From the NCBI GenBank assembly GCA_023438245.1, contig JAEXRD010000148.1:62001-126000 (forward strand): a stretch of DNA of 64,000 bases, written 5' to 3'. This document shows positions 8,425 through 20,113 of the stretch, one piece after another (within the stretch, counting starts at the first letter, position 1; each line of letters begins with the position of its first letter). The DNA is from Pseudomonadota bacterium (GTDB taxonomy: Bacteria > Desulfobacterota > Desulfovibrionia > Desulfovibrionales > Desulfovibrionaceae). Position numbers and translations under genes: made by a program. The notes under the pieces are model-generated. The model ran no database searches. It was not told where the DNA came from and worked only from the letters and a program-made list of their open reading frames with translations.

Positions 8425-10263
8425 ATGCTAGCTGCCAAACCAACGGTTCGACGCCTGGCCCTGGCGCTCGCCGTGGCCGTCTTTTCCGGACCATGCCCGA
8501 CCAGCGCACAAGCCGCCGCCCCGGACGCGAGAACGCTCTACGAGTGCGAGGCCAAGGCCGCCGAGTACACCAAGAACCTCGGAAAATCCGGAGACAAGAA
8601 GCTCTACCAGGAGCACCTGCAGCTTTGCCTGGAGGTCGCCGAGCCAGCACAGCCGACACAGGCTACGGCCCAGCCCCGGCCCAAATCATCAGACTGCGGT
8701 CCGGGCAAGCGGCCCATCACCTTTGTGAACAACAACCAGGACACCATCTGGGTGGGCGCATATGACAGCAAAAGCAAGTCAGGCGTGCCCGCCCCTCCCA
8801 ACTGGCCCAACTGGGAGCTGCCCTACAAGGCGACCAAGACCTGGTGCGCTCCCAGCGATTTTGAAGGGCGCTTCACAGCCAGGGCCGGCTGTGATGTCAA
8901 AACAGGCAAGTGCCAGGAAGGGGACTGCTGCAGCGGAACGTCCTGCCCGAACATGATCTGCACCACCACCTCGAACCCGGCGTCGCTTGCGGAGATCAAC
9001 TTCGACGAGAAGACGACCAAGCTCGTCTGGTACGATACCAGCTACGTGGACGGCTACAACGTCCTGGTGACGATCACCCCAAAGGTCGATAGCGGTTCAT
9101 GCGAAGCCGTGGGTACAGGCAAGCTGCCGGACTGCCCGTGGCCAACCAGCAACGGAGTGTGCCTGGCCCCGTACAAGCAATACCAGGTGGATAATCCCTG
9201 GTATGCCTACGAGCAGGATTACTACATTCTGGCCGCCATGTGCGCCAAGCCCGATGTGTGCGGATGCGGAAACCAGTGCACAACCGGCACTGAACCCAAG
9301 CCCCTGTGCGAAACAACCGCCAACGCCATTCACCCTGTGACGCAGAAAGCGGTGACATTGAAATCCAGCGGGTGCTCGCCCCTGGCCCAAAAGAAAGGTC
9401 TGTACAAATCCGACCCCTATGCTCAGCAGCAGATCGTCTGCGATCCCTTGGGGGATGATTTCGATAATTGCCAGCATCCTTGGCCGAAGGCATACAAGAA
9501 ATATGTCAAGCAGTTGGACGATTCCCAGCCCAAGTCGTACAGCTGGCAGTACAAGGACAACGAAAGCCTCGCCACCTGTCAGCTCAAGCAGAATCCGGTC
9601 TTCACGGTGACCTTCGGGCCTCGCCCCGGCAGTCCAGGCAATCGCAACCTCATCCGGTTCTCGCCCGGCGCGAACGGCACCGTCAAGGTGGGCGACGGCC
9701 CTGCTATCGACTTTGTCCAGCCCACGCCCATGCAACTCCCCGTGGTGGACGGCACCACACTGGTCGTGGACCGATACTGCGACCCGGACAAGAAGCTCCA
9801 CCTCTCCTGCAACGTGTCGTACAGCAAGAGCTCAGGTTTCACGAACCTTTCGGGCCCTGACTGCACGAGCGGCATCAACTTCGCACAATCAAAAACAGAA
9901 CTGTCCGTTGGTGTGCCTGCCTCGTCACTCTGCAAGTCCACGAACGCCAATGCCGTTTCGTACAGCATTTTCTCGGCTGACAACACGGAGTTCTACTGGA
10001 AGCACGGCAATCAGCCCGAGGTCAAGAACAGCGTGACCGACAACCGCTTCCAGGTGAGCCTTGCGGACAAGGATACCATGATCCTGCGCGCAAAATGCAT
10101 CAGCAAGGGCTTCCTCACGTGTCCCACAACGTTCTCCATGGACAAAAAAATGCTCACAGTCGACCCTGGCGCGTCAGAGAACTGCGTCAAGGTCATGGCC
10201 GACTGGAACCAGACCGCGCTCCAGCTGCATCCGGCGACCGTCGCCGACGACCGGTGCAAGTAA
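8425..10263 (+). CDS. Secreted thaumatin-like protein
   Basis: The 612-residue product has a Sec signal peptide (residues about 1-31, ending SAQA), a Cys-containing module (about 37-71), a Pro/Gln linker, and a thaumatin-like domain (about 97-398). Thaumatin hallmarks visible in order are ITFVNNNQDTIWVGAY, GRFTARAGCD...GKCQEGDC, PASLAEINF...WYDTSYVDGYNV, and SYSWQYKDNESLATC...FTVTFGP. The domain holds about 19 cysteines (plant thaumatins have 16), fitting a disulfide-rich exported fold. The last ~210 residues, also Cys-containing, are unrecognised. Plant and fungal members bind or cleave beta-glucans, but no activity can be assumed here. GGGAGG sits eight bases before the ATG. The gene looks less GC-rich than its neighbours and is bracketed by a repeat of the M23 gene end, both hints of acquisition. 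Confidence 0.85.
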   Translation: MLAAKPTVRRLALALAVAVFSGPCPTSAQAAAPDARTLYECEAKAAEYTKNLGKSGDKKLYQEHLQLCLEVAEPAQPTQATAQPRPKSSDCGPGKRPITFVNNNQDTIWVGAYDSKSKSGVPAPPNWPNWELPYKATKTWCAPSDFEGRFTARAGCDVKTGKCQEGDCCSGTSCPNMICTTTSNPASLAEINFDEKTTKLVWYDTSYVDGYNVLVTITPKVDSGSCEAVGTGKLPDCPWPTSNGVCLAPYKQYQVDNPWYAYEQDYYILAAMCAKPDVCGCGNQCTTGTEPKPLCETTANAIHPVTQKAVTLKSSGCSPLAQKKGLYKSDPYAQQQIVCDPLGDDFDNCQHPWPKAYKKYVKQLDDSQPKSYSWQYKDNESLATCQLKQNPVFTVTFGPRPGSPGNRNLIRFSPGANGTVKVGDGPAIDFVQPTPMQLPVVDGTTLVVDRYCDPDKKLHLSCNVSYSKSSGFTNLSGPDCTSGINFAQSKTELSVGVPASSLCKSTNANAVSYSIFSADNTEFYWKHGNQPEVKNSVTDNRFQVSLADKDTMILRAKCISKGFLTCPTTFSMDKKMLTVDPGASENCVKVMADWNQTALQLHPATVADDRCK

Positions 10264-10286
10264 CGCCCAACGCTCAAGGAGTTCCC

Positions 10287-10574
10287 ATGACAAGCAAGAC
10301 CCTGATCCTGGCCGCCCTCGCAGTGCTCTGCACGCTGCTGCTCTCCGGCTGCGGCGCGACCCCCAGGTACTGGTACAACGCCCAGAAGGACATCGCTTCG
10401 TCAAAGAAGGATCTGTTCCAGTGCGAGGAGGAGGCCGCCGCCTTCAGCCGGAACATGGGCGAAGCCGGGAACAAGGACGTGGTGCAAAAGCGCTTGCGCG
10501 ACTGCATGGAGCTGCGCGGCTATCTCTCGCTCACCGAGGAGGAACTGCCCAAGGGCGCGCCAAAGCTCCACTAG
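10287..10574 (+). CDS. Small lipoprotein sharing a module with the thaumatin-like protein
   Basis: The 95-residue protein has a clear type II signal (lipobox LLSGC, lipidated Cys near residue 22). Residues about 43-77 (LFQCEEEAAAFSRNMGEAGN onward to CMEL) match residues about 38-71 of the thaumatin-like protein next door. The match is 13 identities over 34 positions and includes both cysteines, separated by 28 residues. AAGGA lies six bases before the ATG, and the gap to the upstream gene is only 23 bases, so the two are almost certainly one transcript. Its function is unknown; membrane anchoring next to a secreted partner suggests a surface or periplasmic pair. Confidence 0.8.
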   Translation: MTSKTLILAALAVLCTLLLSGCGATPRYWYNAQKDIASSKKDLFQCEEEAAAFSRNMGEAGNKDVVQKRLRDCMELRGYLSLTEEELPKGAPKLH

Positions 10575-10702
10575 CTGTCCACTTCCGGTGTGGGGACGCC
10601 TGGTCCGCCCCCGGGGCGCAGAGCGGGCAGAAATCAACGGGGCACCACCCGGAGGCTTCCGGTTGCGAGGGTTGCCTCTCGTAGTGCGGCGGCTGGACGC
10701 AC

Positions 10703-10786
10703 CGGCATTCAGGTCATCCCCGCCGATGGTGGGACGGGCACTGGACCAAGGACAACATCCAGCACCACCCGACGCCGGGCAAGTAG
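10703..10786 (+). pseudogene. Decayed copy of the M23 peptidase gene 3' end
   Basis: Translated, it gives WWDGHWTKDNIQHHPTPGK then stop, clearly the M23 C-terminus. Upstream GIQV is still readable, but a one-base deletion near 10727 breaks the frame. Conservation fades before about 10703. It is the second copy of the direct repeat that starts at 7976. It sits immediately before the bidirectional terminator that probably once followed the M23 gene directly. Confidence 0.85.
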
Positions 10787-10807
10787 CCGCCGGGCAACAG
10801 GCAAATG

Positions 10808-10840
10808 AAAAGGCCGGGAAGCGATTCCCGGCCTTATTTA
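10808..10840. terminator. Bidirectional terminator between the thaumatin cassette and lon
   Basis: A perfect hairpin (GGCCGGGAA, loop GCGA, TTCCCGGCC) is flanked by an A run on one side and TTATTTA on the other, so it can end both the plus-strand cassette and minus-strand lon. Confidence 0.85.
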
Positions 10841-10855
10841 TGTCTGGTTTCTGGC

Positions 10856-13309
<2,454 letters not shown>

Positions 13310-13360
13310 GCAATTCTCCTTGCTGCCGGTGGACGCGCCCAGGTTACGGGCAATGCCCCA

Positions 13361-13388
13361 AGAATAACCCCGCCGGGAAGTTTGTCAA
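13361..13388 (-). promoter_or_regulatory. Putative lon promoter
   Basis: On the minus strand TTGACA and TATTCT are separated by 16 bases, in the 94-base gap between clpX and lon. The -35 hexamer directly abuts the hairpin at the clpX stop. Confidence 0.6.
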
Positions 13389-13403
13389 AGCCTGATGGCG
13401 AAA

Positions 13404-13409
<6 letters not shown>
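13387..13409 (-). terminator. Weak hairpin at the clpX stop
   Basis: GCCTGAT and ATCAGGC pair around a six-base loop, followed by only three T residues; the clpX stop codon lies in the stem. It may attenuate read-through from clpX into lon. Confidence 0.45.
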
Positions 13410-14657
<1,248 letters not shown>

Positions 14658-14660
14658 GGT

Positions 14661-15263
14661 CTAGTCCTTCTTCTCCAGGTCCGCTCGCCTGGTCATGATC
14701 TTGTCGATGATGCCGTATTCCAGGGCCTCCTGGGCGCTCATGAAGTAGTCGCGCTCGGTGTCGCGCTCGATGCGCTCCAGGCTCTGGCCGGTGTGGTCCG
14801 CCAGGATGGTGTTGAGGTTCTCGCGCAGGCGCAGGATCTCGCGGGCCTGGATGCCGATGTCCGTGGCCTGGCCCTGGGCGCCGCCCAGCGGCTGGTGGAT
14901 GAGGATGCGCGAATTGGGCAGGGAGGAGCGCATGCCCTTCTCGCCCGCGGCCAGCAGGAACGCGCCCATGCTGGAGGCCTGGCCCATGCACAGGGTGGCC
15001 ACGGGCGGGGCGATGTACTGCATGGTGTCGTAGATGGCCATGCCCGCGGTGATCACGCCGCCGGGAGAGTTGATGTACATGTAGATTTCCTTCTCCGGGT
15101 CCTCGCTCTCCAGGAACAGGAGCTGGGCGCAGACGAGGCTGGCCACATGGTCGTCGATGGCGCTGCCCAGGAGGATGATGCGGTCCTTGAGCAGGCGGGA
15201 ATAAATGTCATAGGCGCGCTCGGTGCGGCCGGTGGTCTCGATGACAATGGGGACGGCGGGCAT
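14661..15263 (-). CDS. clpP: ATP-dependent Clp protease proteolytic subunit
   Basis: The 200-residue serine peptidase has the nucleophile in [14 protein letters not shown] and the catalytic His in [11 protein letters not shown], with the Asp further on. It assembles as a tetradecamer with ClpX, encoded immediately downstream. The 268-base gap to tig contains the tig terminator, so clpP-clpX probably has its own promoter; I did not find a convincing one. Confidence 0.98.
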   Translation of the reverse strand: MPAVPIVIETTGRTERAYDIYSRLLKDRIILLGSAIDDHVASLVCAQLLFLESEDPEKEIYMYINSPGGVITAGMAIYDTMQYIAPPVATLCMGQASSMGAFLLAAGEKGMRSSLPNSRILIHQPLGGAQGQATDIGIQAREILRLRENLNTILADHTGQSLERIERDTERDYFMSAQEALEYGIIDKIMTRRADLEKKD

Positions 15264-15442
15264 GGGTGTCGGCTCCTTGGCTTGGCGGCCCGGATCGGGC
15301 GGCCGGTGTCATGCTTGTGTGCGGGTCCGGGCGGCAAACCCTGCCTTGCGGTAAGGATCGGTCCGGACCAGGGAGAAGTTTAGCAATATTCGTTCCGGCA
15401 ATCCAGCACGGAATGCGGGGCCGTCCCGCCGGGCAATGCGTG

Positions 15443-15490
15443 AAAACGGACGCGCGGCGGCCGGAGCGCATGTCCCCGGTCCGCCGCGCG
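15443..15490 (-). terminator. Terminator after tig
   Basis: On the minus strand a 10-bp perfect GC stem (CGCGCGGCGG with CCGCCGCGCG, extended inward) is followed by TCCGTTTT. It lies 42 bases past the tig stop. Confidence 0.7.
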
Positions 15491-15531
15491 GTGTCGTTGT
15501 GTCAGTCGCGATCGAGGGGCATCCCCGGCGG

Positions 15532-16917
15532 CTACTCCGTGGGAGCCTCGGCGGTCTTCTTGGCGCGCGGCTTTTTGGCGGCCTTGGGCTTCTCGCCGAC
15601 TTCTTCGGTTTCAGGAGCCTTAGGCTCGATCTCGATCTTCTTGGCCTGGCCGTAGATGATGTCCATGGCCTTGTCGGCCAGCAGGCGGTCCTTCAGCGGG
15701 AACACGAGGTTGTTCTCCTCGTAGTACTGCTTCACGGTCATGAAGTCCTGGCGGCTCTGCATGGCCAGCTGCTGGAGGGTGCGGTCGATCTCCTCGCTGG
15801 TCACTTCCAGGTTTTCCTTCTTGGCCACGGCCAGCAGGAAGATCTCGCCCTTCACGGCCTCCTCGGCCTGGGCGCGCTGGGACTCGCGCAGTTCCTCCAT
15901 GTTCTTGCCCAGGGCCTGCAGGCCCTTGCCCTGGCGGTCCAGGCGGCGCTCCAGGTCCTCCAGCAGGCGGTCGATGCGGTTCTCCACCAGGCTGGGCGGC
16001 AGGTCGAAGGTGACCTGGGCCAGCAGGGAGTCCAGCAGCTTCTTCTGGGCCACGGACTTGTGCAGCTGCTCGCGGCTCTGCTTGTAGGAGCTGACGATGG
16101 CCTCGCGCATCTTCTCCACGGTGTCGAAGCCGCCGGCCTTCTTGGCCACCTCGTCGGTGAGCTCGGGGATGGTGCGGCTCTTGATGGAGTGCAGGCTGGC
16201 CTTCATGACCAGGGTCTCGCCGGCCATGGCGGGATTGATGAAGTCCTCGGGGAAGGTTATCTCCACCTCGCCCTTCTCGCCGGTCTTGAGGGTCTTCAGC
16301 ATCTCCTCGAACTCGGGCAGGGCCTGCTGCTTGCCGAGGGTCAGCTCGAAGTTCTCGGCCTGGATGCCCTGGAAGATGGCGTCGCCCTTGTAGGCGCCGA
16401 AGGTCACGACCACGAGGTCGCCGTCCTGGGGATTGCGGTCCTCCTTGATGGGGGCGACCACGGCGGCGTTGTCCAGGATGCGCTCCTCGACCTGACGGAC
16501 TTCCTCGTCCTTCACCACGGCCTTCTCCACCTCGACCTCAAGGCCCTCGTAGCTGGGCAGGTCGAATTCCGGGGCCACTTCGAAGGAGACGGTGTAGACG
16601 AACTCCTTGTCGCGCTCCAGTTCCTTCTGCTCGCCCGCGTCCACGTCGATGCGCGACAGCGGCATGATGCCCAGATTGTTGAGCACCTCGTTGATCTGGT
16701 AGTTCACCAGGTCCGTGGTGGCCTCGCTGTAGATCTGGGTGCGGTACTTGCCCTCGACCACGCTGGCCGGGGCCTTGCCGCGACGGAAGCCCTTGATCTC
16801 GTAGCGGTTCTTGTACAGGGCGACGGCCGTGGAGAGGGCGGCGTTGACCTCCTCGGCGTCCACGGTGATGGTGATCTTGCGGGTGACCGGGGAAAGCTCC
16901 TCAACCTTGTAGTCCAT
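15532..16917 (-). CDS. tig: Trigger factor
   Basis: The 461-residue chaperone begins with the ribosome-binding domain carrying the signature GFRRGKAPASVVE near residue 45. A PPIase/FKBP-like domain follows (GDLVVVTFGAYKGD), then the long helical C-terminal arms. A Lys/Ala-rich tail (KPKAAKKPRAKKTAEAPTE) extends the C-terminus. It binds nascent chains at the ribosome exit. GGAGG precedes the ATG. tRNA-Leu ends only about 60 bases upstream on the same strand with no terminator between, so the two may share a transcript. Confidence 0.97.
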   Translation of the reverse strand: MDYKVEELSPVTRKITITVDAEEVNAALSTAVALYKNRYEIKGFRRGKAPASVVEGKYRTQIYSEATTDLVNYQINEVLNNLGIMPLSRIDVDAGEQKELERDKEFVYTVSFEVAPEFDLPSYEGLEVEVEKAVVKDEEVRQVEERILDNAAVVAPIKEDRNPQDGDLVVVTFGAYKGDAIFQGIQAENFELTLGKQQALPEFEEMLKTLKTGEKGEVEITFPEDFINPAMAGETLVMKASLHSIKSRTIPELTDEVAKKAGGFDTVEKMREAIVSSYKQSREQLHKSVAQKKLLDSLLAQVTFDLPPSLVENRIDRLLEDLERRLDRQGKGLQALGKNMEELRESQRAQAEEAVKGEIFLLAVAKKENLEVTSEEIDRTLQQLAMQSRQDFMTVKQYYEENNLVFPLKDRLLADKAMDIIYGQAKKIEIEPKAPETEEVGEKPKAAKKPRAKKTAEAPTE

Positions 16918-16977
16918 GAAAATCGTCCTCCGTTTGGGATGTCAGCCCGCAGCCGTGCGCGGGTCGCATATTCGCAT

Positions 16978-17062
16978 TGGTGCGAGAGGGGAGACTCGAA
17001 CTCCCACGGACGCGGCCGCTGGATCCTAAGTCCAGTGCGTCTACCAATTCCGCCACTCTCGC
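16978..17062 (-). tRNA. tRNA-Leu (UAG)
   Basis: The minus strand folds into an 85-nt cloverleaf with acceptor GCGAGAG/CTCTCGC, anticodon loop CTTAGGA (anticodon UAG), a long variable arm as in class II tRNAs, and an encoded CCA. Confidence 0.96.
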
Positions 17063-17074
17063 GAAAAGTCCTGA

Positions 17075-17103
17075 TTCATAAGCAGGGGAAGGGGCTGTGT
17101 CAA
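17075..17103 (-). promoter_or_regulatory. Promoter for tRNA-Leu (and probably tig)
   Basis: On the minus strand TTGACA and TATGAA are separated by 17 bases, 12 bases before the tRNA 5' end. No other promoter-like element precedes tig. Confidence 0.75.
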
Positions 17104-17120
17104 CCATGCCCCGGTGCGGC

Positions 17121-18500
<1,380 letters not shown>

Positions 18501-18579
18501 GTGTGCTTTCGCCTCGTCGCGCCCCGGGCGGGGCTTGGCGTTTACGGAATGCTACCGGGCCTCTGAAACCCCGAAGGGG

Positions 18580-19014
18580 CTAGCCGCCGGTGCAGGTGTG
18601 CTTGACGTAGTCTTCCAGGGAGACGCCGCTCCAGGCCTTGCTGGTCCAGTAGGCCGTGGCCCAGATCATCAGCGCGGTGGCCTGCAGGTCGGTCAGGCGG
18701 CGGAGCTTGATCTCGATGTTGCTGCGGCTGGCCCCGTGCATGATGTGCGCCTCGCGCTCGTCGCAGGCGCTTTCCACGCGCAGCATCAGGTAGGCCTGCT
18801 TGGACTGGTTCGGCAAAAGCCGGACGTCGCGGTGGGCCTCCAGGATGGTCTTGAGCTCGGCGGTGGTGAACTCCACCGACACGCCCCGGATGAGCTTGAA
18901 GAACACGTCCACGGCCCAGGGCAGGATGAACTCCGCCCCGGCGCTCTTGGTCTTGAAATAGTCCTTGAGCCATTTCTCATGGTCGGAGCTGATGCGGGCG
19001 GCGACCTGGGGCAT
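18580..19014 (-). CDS. Unknown protein, possible ribbon-helix-helix N-terminus
   Basis: This 144-residue protein is not one I recognise. The N-terminus (MPQVAARISSDHEKWLKDYF, then KSAGAEFILPWAVDVFFKLI) resembles a strand-helix-helix DNA-binding fold. The rest is helical, with a Trp-rich end (IWATAYWTSKAW). The start was chosen at the ATG with GGAGGAAG just upstream. A promoter-like element lies 57 bases before it, and a near-perfect palindrome sits just beyond that. A small CCCC/GGGG hairpin overlaps the stop. Neighbours (thiamine gene, unknown coiled-coil gene) do not explain its role. Confidence 0.7.
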   Translation of the reverse strand: MPQVAARISSDHEKWLKDYFKTKSAGAEFILPWAVDVFFKLIRGVSVEFTTAELKTILEAHRDVRLLPNQSKQAYLMLRVESACDEREAHIMHGASRSNIEIKLRRLTDLQATALMIWATAYWTSKAWSGVSLEDYVKHTCTGG

Positions 19015-19070
19015 GTTCTTCCTCCGTTGGTCCTGTCGTGCGCTCTGGCCTTTCAAGTTTTCGCTAACTA

Positions 19071-19100
19071 TCTATAACATAAAGAATCGCGTCTCATCAA
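19071..19100 (-). promoter_or_regulatory. Putative promoter of the unknown gene at 18580-19014
   Basis: On the minus strand TTGATG and TATAGA are separated by 18 bases in an AT-rich stretch. Confidence 0.6.
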
Positions 19101-19120
19101 GAAAAAATCTAGACTTTTTT
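19101..19120. repeat. AT palindrome centred on TCTAGA, inverted-repeat copy 1
   Basis: A run of six A, TCTAGA, C, then six T forms a near-perfect palindrome between the end of the gene at 19123 and the -35 of its neighbour. The same GAAAAAA(TA)TCTAGAC core recurs inverted at 19933-19947, on the other side of the gene 19123-19845. Confidence 0.6.
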
Positions 19121-19122
19121 CG

Positions 19123-19845
19123 CTAGGACTCGACCCCGTCCCGGATCTTCCGGAACATGGCCAGCAGGAAGTCCTGGGGCACGGTCCTGTCGCCCGCGGT
19201 CATGCCCGCAAGCAGCGTCACCGCGTTGCCGCTGGGCGTGCGCACGGGCGAAAGCAACAGGCTGTACGCGGCGGCCAGGCCCGAGGCCCAGGTCAGGCCA
19301 AGGGCGAGCACCCACCCCTCATCCGAGGCGGACCAGCTCGTGGCCACCATCCGGGCGGGATCGCACGACTCCACCAGCACAAGAAAATCGCAGATGGTCA
19401 GCGCCGCGCCGGCCGGGTCGCACACGCCCAGGTACCGCCCGCCCGTGCCGCGCACCACCAGCGGCTGGCGCAGCAGCGCGTCCGGCGGGGCCGGATGGCA
19501 CATCCTGGCGTGCCGCCCGCCCGCCAGCTCGGCCCGCAGGGCCATCACCTCGGATTCCAGCGCGACGATGCGTGCGTCCTTGCGCTGTTCCGCGTCGCGG
19601 CTTTCGCGCAGGGCCAGGGCATGCTCCTGGCGCAGGCTGGCCAGATCGCGGCGCAGGCGCGCCTGATCCTCAAGCACCTCGGAGACCTTGAGCAGCGCCC
19701 CGTTCATGCAACGCATGACCCCTTGGGCCAGGGCCGCGGTCTCGCCGCGTTCCATGCCGCCTTCGGCCTCCAGGCGGTCCAGCAGCCGGAAGCCCTCCGA
19801 CAGATTGCTGACCAGCTGGTCCTCGGTCCAGTCCGTGTAGCCCAT
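19123..19845 (-). CDS. Coiled-coil protein of unknown function
   Basis: A 240-residue protein without a recognised family. Residues about 50-115 form a heptad-rich coiled coil (LLKVSEVLEDQARLRRDLAS, then LRQEHALALRESRDAEQRKD). The C-terminal half (LVVRGTGGRYLGVCDPAGAA, then TVPQDFLLAMFRKIRDGVES) looks globular. The ATG start was preferred over a TTG thirteen codons earlier because GGAGG lies just before it, although the spacing is short. No signal peptide or membrane segment is seen. Inverted AT-rich repeats flank the gene. Confidence 0.65.
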   Translation of the reverse strand: MGYTDWTEDQLVSNLSEGFRLLDRLEAEGGMERGETAALAQGVMRCMNGALLKVSEVLEDQARLRRDLASLRQEHALALRESRDAEQRKDARIVALESEVMALRAELAGGRHARMCHPAPPDALLRQPLVVRGTGGRYLGVCDPAGAALTICDFLVLVESCDPARMVATSWSASDEGWVLALGLTWASGLAAAYSLLLSPVRTPSGNAVTLLAGMTAGDRTVPQDFLLAMFRKIRDGVES

Positions 19846-19932
19846 GCTCCTCCGCGCCGATGCGCCAACCGCAGTCAGGGACAAAGACTGATCGTCTGAA
19901 ATTGTTTTTTCTTAAGACATTGGCATAAGGGT

Positions 19933-19947
19933 GTCTAGATATTTTTT
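19933..19947. repeat. Inverted-repeat copy 2 flanking the coiled-coil gene
   Basis: GTCTAGATATTTTTT is the inverse of the sequence at 19101-19114 apart from a two-base insertion. CTAG is a rare tetranucleotide in most bacterial DNA, so the coincidence is mildly notable. Confidence 0.5.
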
Positions 19948-20113
19948 ATTTTGTAGAATTGCAGTGTTGTGAACATTGCTCCCCGGACCGGCGTTCCTCG
20001 GTCCGCTTTCACACATGCCCAGGCACCATTTTTGTTGTCATCGGCCCTCGATTTGTTTTAAACATAGAGTCCTCGTGCGATATTCCCACTGCACTTCAAC
20101 GCCGGAGGCCAAC

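Noticed and set aside
8112..8765. Additional protein-coding gene overlapping the thaumatin-like start
   Set aside because: No ribosome site, no homology, and it overlaps a gene with a clear signal peptide and Shine-Dalgarno.
18501..18579. TPP riboswitch upstream of the thiamine fusion gene
   Set aside because: No THI-box motifs on either strand; the only structure is a short CCCC/GGGG hairpin at the neighbouring stop codon.
20050..20095. Possible sigma-28 (flagellar) promoter before the chemoreceptor: TAAA followed by GCGATA
   Set aside because: The spacing is about two bases short and the GCCGATAA element is incomplete; too weak to list.
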